The position numbers and the translations under genes are program-made. Of a stretch of DNA of 64,000 nt, positions 55,731 through 64,000 are shown one piece after another. Each line of letters begins with the position of its first letter. The stretch's first letter is position 1. Origin of the DNA: Loripinus fragilis (lineage: Eukaryota > Mollusca > Bivalvia > Lucinida > Lucinidae). The stretch is taken from positions 103,106,368 through 103,170,367 of the forward strand of contig OZ026516.1 in assembly GCA_964019695.1 (NCBI GenBank), written 5' to 3'. The notes beneath the pieces are model-generated. The model was not told where the DNA came from and made no database searches. It saw only the letters and a list, made by a program, of their open reading frames with translations.

Positions 55731-55732
55731 AG

Positions 55733-55857
55733 GGCTAACCTCTTGGCTCTCGTTTGTGGTGTCTAACTGAGTTTGTCACTTTCCAATTGGTATCCTGGGT
55801 CAGGTGTGGTACTTGATTGTATTGATTCCTGATCTTTGCATCCTTACTTACTTTAGT
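55733..55857 (-). repeat. Repeat module, copy 3
   Basis: The minus strand reads AGTAAGTAAGGATGCAAAGA, TCAGGAATCAATACAATCAA, GTACCACACCTGACCCAGGA, matching the modules at 24272-24398 and 45598-45712. A short extra piece (GGATACAATCAAGTATCACACC) is at about 56166. Frame is less well kept here. Confidence 0.75.
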
Positions 55858-56199
55858 TCACTGTTTACAGTGTTAATTTGCTGACTAGAACACTCTGGTT
55901 CTCGCATTTATAAATGCTTTCAAGAACTCACAAGCGCCATAGGTGGTTAGAGCAAATCTTCTATTTTTGGTAGCTCTATTTTAACCTTTATTTTAAAGGT
56001 TATCTGCTATGCATTTTCACAGCCTTCCCTTTAACATGAGAAAATAGCAAATGGAGTAGCCCTTATGGTTTTCAAACAAAAATCGAGTTGATTTCCTTTT
56101 AGCCAGTAGCTTTTTTTGAAACAAGCAAAATTTTGCTTTTGGCAAAAATTCTTAAGCTTGGACCCTGGATACAATCAAGTATCACACCCATTGGCTTTT

Positions 56200-57850
56200 C
56201 TTAAATCAATTTAGGAAACCGTGTTGTATTTAGTGAAAATGTGCTTGCTACCACACTCACTATGACGATTTCGTTTGAAAATGCTCAAACTCACCCATTT
56301 CGAATTTCTTAAACTCTACCCACTTTGCAGAGCGTGGAAAGCATCAGAGGTTTTCCGAAAACAATTTTGATTTCTAACCAGAATTTGTTATATATTCCAT
56401 ACATGTGGGTCATAGATGGCATATGGTTTCCTGTAAAGTAATGATTTTGGTTCAAATCCATCAATTTTGTCACTTTTTAAGCTATACTAACGTACGTCAA
56501 CAAAAACGCCTCATCTATAAGTAAACATGAATATCTTTTGGCCTGAACAGACTAAAGATATGAATTTTGGTGAAATATTAAGTCTTATCAGTCAAGCGGC
56601 CCTGACGAAGTGCCACTTAATGCGGAAGTCAATCTGGGTCTACACTGTTTTCCTAAGTACGCATTCAGGCGTTTTCATGAAGATATTGGGTTAAAGTATG
56701 CCTTCTGCTTAAATATATTACAGTGTGGATGTTGTTGGCAGAGTCTTTTTACAATGTAAGTCTGAAGTCAGTTTAGACATGTCTGCAAAGAAACTATCGT
56801 AGGCGTTTATGCCAATGTCAGCTAGCTTCAAGAATGCCTTAGTGGTCCAATTTCTTTATTTATCATAACACCAGGGAGTTTGAGAAAAAAGAAAAGTGGT
56901 TCCTCTAGAGGACATCTTTATTGGTTTCCCAAATCCAGTTCTTTCAAGTTCTTCGAGTTCCACTGTAAAAATAAAGGTTGTGATAAATTGCCATCCATGA
57001 AATATGCATTTTTCTTCACTTGTTGAAATAAATGTTATATTCATTTCAAAGATTTGAATAGCCTCTATATATATATAGATATATTTACTTATAGAGTTGT
57101 CCGGGTTCGCCGCATACGAATAAGTAGTATACGTAAAAGGAAAGGTAAAACAACACAGTATTGAAACATGTACGCGATAGGTGAAGATGGTCATTAACGA
57201 ATTTGACCTGTCCAAAGCTAATACTGTATATCGTCTCAAGCTTTGATATACAAAAGTGAAGCACACTCAACTAGTGCAGGGTGTATTAAATTTGTCTGTG
57301 TATACGCTTAACGTTCAAGTTAACATTTTTTCAGTCATGTGGTGACGATTTTCTGTCTTCCTATATTTGACCAGTACTAAGAAGCGAATAAAGTAACCAT
57401 AAAACAGCGACTCCGGTGAGTCTTGAGCTAGCACCCCTTTGATCCAAGAAACTGAGCCACTACGCGCAGCTTGTCTTCTAGATACATATTCTATTCCATA
57501 CAGTTAAAATGCTAATTAAACGCCTCTTTATGCAGATAAAGATATGCTTAACAAGCAAATTCGATAGCGAATTTATATTCCCCGCCGAAGTTTTGAAATT
57601 AAGGCAATAACTCCTGTTCTAATGAATATTCATGTGCATGGAATGAGTATTCATGTGTATTGCCCAAAGTTCATTGATATTTAGGCAATCAGAGGGCAAT
57701 AACTTCTCTACACCCAATGACATCCTTATAATTCTTCACATGCATCATCACACCATTGCCATATATAAATTTCATGAAAATCCTTCTATTGCTTGCTAAT
57801 CAATGGCTGATGACAGAAAAAGTCAGAATAAAATCCATGGAATTTGATCA
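56200..57850. other. No recognisable gene
   Basis: A (TA)n run near 57066-57080. A minus-strand 136-codon frame (57266-56856) has no domain I can name. A GAATTTATATTCCCCGCCGA phrase at about 57569 resembles segments near 14310 and 22515. GAATGAGTATTCATGTGTAT-type short repeats occur near 57620-57660. Confidence 0.4.
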
Positions 57851-57854
57851 AGTG

Positions 57855-58195
57855 CTTGACCCACGGTTACATTTATCCTACCAACAGTTGGCCGACTGTC
57901 AGTGACGCGAATCGGTAGACAGTTGACTGATTTTGTGTGTGATTTTAGCTGCTTTTTAGGGTCAGCCAGCTGCAAAAAAATATAACTGACCAGTTTTATT
58001 TTTTCGATTGGCCGACTGTCTTTGGGACATGGCAAACGGTTTGTTGTCGACTGACCGTCTGTCGACTATCCGCCGATCATCGGTCGATGGTCAGCTGACA
58101 CTGCGCAAACTTCTATTTTCAAATGAGTCACTCAAACCTGGCTGACTGTTAGCCGATCATCGGGCAACAGTCGACCGAGTGACAGCAGTTAATGT
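57855..58195. repeat. Motif-dense block with GTCGACTG and CCGATCATCGG
   Basis: GGCCGACTGTC occurs at about 57890 and 58011, GTCGACTGACC at 58039, GCCGATCATCGG at 58071 and 58153, and further GTCGAC/GGTCGA variants lie between. The left edge ACGGTTACATTTATCC (about 57864) resembles the end of the MITE at 61932 (CGGTTACATTTGCC). No matching right end was found, so this may be half of a related element. Confidence 0.55.
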
Positions 58196-59084
58196 TTTCT
58201 TCTTAAGGCGGAAAGTGATTAAATACAAACTGTCAATTTTGCTACTATACTTAAAGCCATTAAAAACGTAACTGATACATATATTATTTTTTTGCTATAC
58301 ATAGCAATGGAATTCCCTTTGTCTATGTATCTAAAAGCTTACATAACGTACAAGAACGTTTAAACAAATCTTGAGCTTTATTGCACACATCTGCTAAAAA
58401 TTTTGGTGAAAAATGCCAAATTCATCAAAAAAATCTTAACCTTCTTTCATCTTTAAATTTTCTCAAGTTCAGTTTAAATTAACTTGTTTCACTCAAACAA
58501 AAAAAATAAGGAATACAAGACAAAATTTCGTTTACCTATGGGGCCTAAAGTAATGCTTTAAAGTTCAGTTTTTCGCATATTTGTCACTAAATTTGAGAAA
58601 TTACAAAAATCATCAAAAATGAATCATTTCATAAATTGCATACATAAGTTGTTTAGTCATTGCCTATGGTTATGATTTATTACGATATCAACCATCCAAA
58701 AGCTTGCATATTCTTCAACTTCCGGTTTTCGTGCTCAAGCTTTGGTGGCCATTTTTTAGATCAAAGTTTCAAGGAGCATTTTTCTAGTTGTGTGTGGTTA
58801 AAACGTAAAGCATTATTGAATTTTTACAGAAAGTCTGAAACTAAAACATTCAGGCAATATTAAGAACTGATGTCCTGATTAATAAGGTGATTTTGCTTTT
58901 TTGTTTAAAGTATCTGGGTTGTATCCCTTTATCACAACATACAGTCCCGCTTATCTGGACTGCTTTATCAATACCAAAAGGATATTGCCTTCATATCGCG
59001 ACCATAATTTTGTGCTTTTCATTTAAAGGGAATGCTTAAGCATTCAATCTAGGGTAGGCTACATTTTTAAAGGTGCGATTTTAT

Positions 59085-59428
59085 TGTCTTTGTCTCTCTC
59101 AATCTCTGTCTGACATTCTCTATGTCTGTCTGTCTGTTTCGCTGTCTGTCTGTTTCGCTGTCTGTCTCTCTCACTGTCTGTCTGCTACTTTCTCCGTCTA
59201 TCTGTCTCTCACTGTCTTCTTTCTTTCTCTGTCGGTCTCTCTTTCTCTCTCTCATTCTGTATGCCTCTCTGTCTCTCGCTCTGTTTGTCTGTCTGTCTAT
59301 TTGTCTCTCTCTGTATGTCTCTCTCTGTTTTTTCTGTCTCTCTCTCTGTCTGTCTGTCTCACTCTGTCTATATGTCTCTGTCTGTTTGTCTGTATGTCTC
59401 CCTGTCTGTCTGTCTGTCTCTCAACATA
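59085..59428 (+). repeat. TCTG/TCTC microsatellite
   Basis: About 340 bp of mixed TCTG, TCTC and TTTC tetranucleotides. Frames rich in CLSVCLS on + and RQ-rich on - are low-complexity by-products. Confidence 0.95.
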
Positions 59429-59429
59429 G

Positions 59430-60025
59430 GTTGCTTTGCTCTCCCGTATTCCGTGTAAAAAGTTTGGATATCGACAATATTATTTGTATTATTTGATTCT
59501 ATGAAATACACTGCACTGCTCAACGTCCTCATTAGCTCCGTAGTACTTCCACTATGGTGATATTGCTTTAACGTTTACCTATCTGTATTTGTATGCTTAT
59601 GCCGCTAATCCCGGACATCTCAATTATAACGAAATTCAAAGTCACGTGTATTAAGAATTGTTAGTGTTAGATATATGATAAGCCTTTATACTAATTGAAA
59701 CGTAAAGGAATATTGAAAAAAGTGTTTTCAGGTTTGTAAGTATTATCTAGAGTAGATAGATAGCATTTGGTGCGTACTAAATAATCTTTAATTAATGTGG
59801 CTAACAGACGACGTATATGCTCAAAATATAAATGAGTTAGTCATTTACCTTTAATGTATATTGACATGGCACCTTTCAAGTGTCGTTCTATGGTATGGCA
59901 GCTGACTAAGGGACATTTGCTTTTGCATACCGCTAGGGTGACTCTACCTCGGAATGTGAGCACTGGTTTTATATGCATCTTTCTACCCCTTTCTGCAGAA
60001 TTCGCCAGGGTGATATATATTTCAA
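59430..60025. other. No recognisable gene
   Basis: A+T-rich DNA; no domain or transposon end seen. Confidence 0.4.
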
Positions 60026-60027
60026 TA

Positions 60028-60215
60028 CATGTGAAGAATCAAATCAAAATAAATAAAAAAAAAAAGGTTAGTGAGTATGAGCAGTACATGCTACTATCGT
60101 ACGCAGGATAACTGGAAAAATGTTGACCACTGGGATGTGAAGAATAAAATCAAAATAAATATAAAAAAAAGGTTGGCGAGTATGAGCAGTAAACGCTACT
60201 ATCTCGTACACAGTT
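60028..60215 (+). repeat. Two-copy tandem repeat with A-rich tail
   Basis: GTGAAGAATCAAATCAAAAT plus an A-run, GGTTAGTGAGTATGAGCAGT and GCTACTATCGTAC is repeated about 105 bp on. The GATGTGAAGAATAAAATCAA phrase resembles the tail of the SINEs at 7.1 and 36.1 kb, so these may be SINE tail pieces. Confidence 0.7.
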
Positions 60216-61380
60216 GCATTATCTAGAAGCGGGGATTTTTTTGTACAAGTTAAACAATGAAATTAGATGTTTTACAGCATTTATAATAAACTGAGTAGTA
60301 TGCTGTACGAAAATACCTCATGGAAAGTCAGAATATAACTGTTCGTTAATTTTCATGGAAAATAGTGCGTTATTAAGAATAATATTGATGTTTGATTCAT
60401 GAAAGTAATCTGTTAAAGGTAGATAAACATGTGTACAGGCCCTATAATGAAAAATTGAGATGTTGATTTTGACAATAATTTTTCTGCACTACAATAGTGA
60501 AATATGTTCAAATGATAATATCAAGAGATTAGAGTTAAAGAGTAATAAAATATACTGATAGCACATTACCATAGTCTCTCCTAGACATAGTCGGCGAAAC
60601 CATCTACTATCTAGTCATAGGCATCAAGTGCATCCTTAGAGAGAGCATGTTAATTTTCACTGTATAATACGATGCATGACTTTTACAAAATAGTCTTGTT
60701 ATTTTCTTGCATAGTCGCACTTTTGTAGAACACGAGTTAAGCAGATAAAACTAAAAATCTATCCAATAAAACCGTCATTACCACAAAGATAGGTGAATTC
60801 TTTTAAAAACACTCTGGTTGTATGAAGACACAGGTGGACATCGTTGTTCGTCGATCAAATCCACGACTTTTGTTCGCCAATAGGTTGGTTTCTCCTCTGT
60901 CTCCTCATAGCTGGCATAATAGTGCTTTTTTAGCTTCACTTTTACTTTGCTTCATGCTTATGGATAACAAGAATCTTTGACCCTCATCTTATTGGTAATA
61001 AGTCTGTAGCCTTTGTTTTCTATCTGGTGCTTTTGTAGACCAGCAGCTGTATAGCTCTGAATATGTATTTAAAGTATGTGTTTCTGAGAAATTTTGTCAA
61101 AAGCAGGTTGGATGACTTTACTGAACGTGTTTGATTTGCCACGACAAAGGTCACAGACGGCGATTAAGTATTGTTCAGTGGATTGGAGAAATACCTTCTT
61201 TTGTTGAAACGGTTCCAAAGGAAGAACAAAGTAGTATTTTAAACTGGAAATGACTTGTTACTTGAATGATGAATACAGTCTTAATTCAGCGTTCATGGAT
61301 TATTGGATTTACTGAAAGAGTTGAAGGAAATAGATAAAATGCAACGATTGTCAAGCATGTGTACGCTTAATGGTAGTTAT
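60216..61380. other. No recognisable gene
   Basis: No open frame above about 60 codons has a domain. Nothing else stands out. Confidence 0.4.
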
Positions 61381-61452
61381 TTTGTTTGGTGCTTAACAAC
61401 GTGTCACCCCTTGTGGGTCATTAGCGTCAGACGGTATTAAACTAAACATGAT
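61381..61452 (-). mobile_element. LINE tail fragment
   Basis: TTTGTTTGGTGCTTAACAAC, CACCCCTTGTGGGTCATTAG, CGTCAGACGGTATTAAACTA matches the last 70 bases of the I/Nimb LINE. It is a very short 5'-truncated copy on the minus strand. Confidence 0.85.
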
Positions 61453-61931
61453 TTGTAATTGTATTTCGTAATTGGCATACATAAGTTGTTTAGTCATTAC
61501 CTATGCTTATGATTTATCACTATATCAACCATCAAAAATTTCCAATTTTCATCAATTTCAGGTTTCCATGCTCAAACTTTGGTGGTCATTTTAAAGGTCA
61601 AGCTTCAAATCATATTTTTCGGGTTGTGTGTGGTTGACCTTGAGCATTAATGAAATTTTCAACAAGTTTAAAACAAAAACAGCCGGGTATTTATTAAGAT
61701 CTGATGTCCTGATTAATAGGGTTATTTTCCTTTTTGTTTCAAGTATCTTGGTTGTGTCCCTTTATCACAACACGCAGTCAGGCTTATCTGGACTGCTTTA
61801 TCAGTACCAAAAGGATATTGCCTTGATATCGCAACTATAGTTTTGTGTTTTCCCTTTAATACGAATGCTAAAAGAGCTTTAAATTTGGGTAAGTTATATT
61901 GTAAATCTTGCGTTTTTTTTACTGGCATTAA

Positions 61932-62408
61932 TGCCTCGGTTACATTTGCCACGGTCATCGTACCATTTAGTTGTTATTAAACAAACAGCTGAGGATATCT
62001 GAAAATTGTTGACACGTCTTGGGGTTACTGCAGGATTACGGCCCGATGTCCATACGATTTTATGAGCCCAGCATGGGCATTGTGCGATGACCTTGCGGGT
62101 ATCCTACGACAAGCGCATGAGTCTACGATCATTTGTTGGCCGAAATGACAATCTAAAATCGCGCGTTGTCCTCACCATCATCTTACGATGCACGTACGGG
62201 GATCATACGATGTTACTGCAATGTGTCTACGGGCTTACAATTTTTAAAAATTTGTCATTGTGCGGAGTTAAACAAAATCAAAGAGGCTACAATGCCCGTA
62301 AATCCTTACAATGGTCGCAATGTCACCCTGCGGAGGCCGCACGGAGACGGTGATTTGGGCATCCTACAGACATCGTATACTCGTTGTAAGGCAAATGTAA
62401 CCGAGGCA
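61932..62408. mobile_element. 477-bp MITE with perfect 19-bp ends and TAA duplication
   Basis: TGCCTCGGTTACATTTGCC (61932-61950) is exactly inverted at 62390-62408. TAA lies on both sides (61929-61931, 62409-62411). A 3-bp TAA/TTA duplication fits the PIF/Harbinger superfamily. The inside is filled with NTACGAT-type heptamers and relatives about every 20-40 bp. No transposase is encoded; short open frames of 80-88 codons (62087-62353, 62166-62411) overlap each other and run into the inverted repeat. Confidence 0.9.
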
Positions 62409-62411
62409 TAA

Positions 62412-62735
62412 GTATATACAGATGCAAAGCTAATGTAACTAGAATTGTCAGAGAATCAGACTATAGCCCCGCTGCAGCGCCAGTAAAAGGCCAAGATCCA
62501 ATAATATTAAGCAGGCAAATCTGAAGACATTCAATAGGAACAACTTTAGTTTTTGTTCAAAGATAAACCCCTGTTTTAATTCTTCATTTCTCGTTTTTTT
62601 AACATGCTTAAAATGACCTACAATTTTAGAAATTGTATGGTAGCTTTCCTTGATTGTTATCAATAAAGTTGTTGTAATCAATTGCTGATAAGCTATATAT
62701 GTATTTTGTTGGCTTATATAATGGTCAATAGAACT
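62412..62735. other. No recognisable gene
   Basis: A minus-strand 77-codon frame (62681-62448) has no domain I recognise. Confidence 0.4.
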
Positions 62736-62738
62736 TAC

Positions 62739-62847
62739 TATAAATTTTTACTTTTTCCATCTTCATCATGTTTAGTCTAATACCGTCTGACGCTAATGAC
62801 TCACAAGGGTTGATGCGTCGTTAAGAACCAAACAAACAAACAAACAA
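62739..62847 (+). mobile_element. LINE 3' tail copy, + strand
   Basis: TATAAATTTTTACTTTTTCC, ATCTTCATCATGTTTAGTCT, AATACCGTCTGACGCTAATG and the AACCAAACAAACAAACAAAC tail match the LINE 3' end in the sense orientation. Its flanks (CAATAGAACTTAC and CAATAAACTACTAC) may be an imperfect target duplication. Confidence 0.85.
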
Positions 62848-62849
62848 TA

Positions 62850-64000
62850 AACTACTACATGCTTAATATCATGCTTCATCTAAATTGAACTTTAGACAGT
62901 GAGGAAAATGTCTTACATATACAATGTATCTTTTTATAGATAAAAATAATTAAACATGTATGCGTGTAAGACAGTAAAGTGATATTATTTTAGCATTTAT
63001 GAAACATAATTTGATCATCGAATTAAGCATTTTCTGTAAGTGATGTTTACATATATTCTATAAAACACTCTTAATTGAAATGGCATTTTATGGGCTTTGA
63101 ATTCAAGTTTCTTCCTTTTCATCACCCATACTTTTGTCAGAGTTTTATCCCACTAATATTTTATGTTAAAAATGTAATATTTATTGTTCCATTCATTTAA
63201 TTGAGCCCTCAAATGGCAATTATCTACACCTTCTAGCAGTTTAACCTCATATGATGCTAATATTGAACTAAAATAATATATTTAAAGAAATGTAACGTAT
63301 GAAACAGTAATAAAAGTTGCCAAAATGTGTTAAATTTATACTGTTGGTCATGAAATTTCAAAGATAGTATTGATATGTAAGAATAAGAAACAGTTTGATA
63401 TATATACTATAGATATCCTATTCTTTTAGGGTAACGTATTAAACTCTGCTTTTGCAGGGTAACACCACAGCCTATTTATAGGTAACATGCATTATTTTGT
63501 GGCTTATGAAATGTGGGTTTAGAAAATTATAGTGTATAAAACTCCCCCTAAGATATATTTTGGTAGTTCAAGGTCTAGTGATAGCACAACACTAAATAGT
63601 ATCGTTGACTGACCAGTTTCGGTGACTGTAATCAGTTTCTTTTATGCTATGATTTAACACCACGGAAAACAAAACATGCAACTTACCATAAACATGTTTT
63701 ATTATCTTCCTTTCTTGATAAATCTAGTTTGGGAAAGCATCGGTAGTTTGATGGGGGCATCCATTGTTTTGGCCTACATAATCCAACACCTGAAATAACA
63801 ACTGACCAGAATCAGTGACCCTTGAACTTTTCCCCGCGGTACAGATACTGTGCACAATTTATGTATTGATTTTTTGTCCAGTCTAAAACAAGAACACTAG
63901 AAACTTGTAAACTGTGAAAGAAGTTGAAAAAAGAAAATATAACATATTTATGTTAATTACTCTTCTGCATGACAGGGACACACAAACCTATCATGCCTTC
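62850..64000. other. No recognisable gene
   Basis: A+T-rich DNA. GGGTAACGTATTAAAC, GGGTAACACCAC and AGGTAACATGC phrases near 63430-63490 form a weak local repeat. Nothing else is supportable. Confidence 0.4.

Larger units (their letters stand above)
58635..61913 (+). repeat. Direct duplication of a 440-bp block
   Basis: The block at about 58635-59075 (GCATACATAAGTTGTTTAGT, GCTCAAGCTTTGGTGGCCAT, GCTTATCTGGACTGCTTTAT) recurs at about 61473-61913 in the same orientation with many substitutions. The copies are about 2.8 kb apart start to start. No coding function is recognised in either, although both are partly open in + strand frames. Confidence 0.85.

Noticed and set aside
59073..59496. Long + strand frames rich in CLSVCLS, like a membrane protein
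   Set aside because: They are translations of a TCTG/TCTC microsatellite.

Overview
This window looks like gene-poor nuclear DNA from a marine bivalve mollusc. The evidence is indirect. It has high A+T, no operons, an I/Nimb-type LINE, tRNA-derived SINEs with a V-type core, mariner, Tc1, hAT, Harbinger and Helitron debris, and several bivalve-style tandem-unit repeats that end in GGACGGACGG or AGCTCACCTGAGC motifs. The species cannot be named from the sequence. I found no complete host protein gene. The best host-like coding remains are an exon-like block at 26437-26749 and a decayed zinc-finger gene on the + strand from 41395, with possible further pieces to about 43780.

Layout. 1-6.1 kb is a three-unit tandem duplication; the first unit carries a later MULE-like insertion and a truncated LINE, and the middle unit is mostly deleted. 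6-10.1 kb holds palindromic GATC/CTGCTG repeats, a SINE, a hairpin MITE, a piggyBac-type MITE and a three-unit tandem array. 10.1-11.1 kb is a tandem-unit repeat. 12.0-13.6 kb contains six copies of a 16-bp motif in otherwise unrelated A+T-rich DNA. 14.5-15.6 kb is a hAT remnant. 15.7-17.2 kb is an inverted-repeat-bounded tandem array. 19.4-19.9 kb is a cluster of GC-rich palindromes. 21.9-22.6 kb is a Helitron Rep fragment. 23.7-26.4 kb is a broken LINE copy. 29.7-30.9 kb is a minisatellite. 33.4-35.3 kb holds a Myb/SANT pseudogene and a complete but dead mariner. 36.1 kb is a SINE. 37.0-37.7 kb is a Tc1-type element with long inverted repeats. 37.8-41.4 kb is two tandem-unit repeats. 41.4-43.8 kb is the decayed zinc-finger region, invaded by a SINE and bordering a 69-bp perfect-type palindrome. 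46.0-47.6 kb is an old direct duplication. 49.0-55.0 kb is a nearly full-length LINE on the minus strand. 57.8-62.8 kb holds motif-dense MITE-like elements, a microsatellite, an old direct duplication and LINE tail fragments.

How the parts relate. The LINE at 49000-54992 has an intact endonuclease/reverse transcriptase/RNase H protein but a damaged ORF1. Four other fragments in the window come from the same family. The 3' tails of the SINEs resemble this LINE's 3' tail, which suggests the SINEs were copied by its machinery. Nested insertions with target-site duplications order several events: SINE inside hairpin MITE, MITE inside hAT, LINE tail inside tandem repeat, and MULE-like element and LINE inside one duplicate unit. 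I did not find a convincing new biological system. The least explained signals are the six-copy 16-bp motif at 12-13.6 kb, the GC palindrome cluster at 19.4-19.9 kb and the motif-dense MITE at 61.9-62.4 kb.
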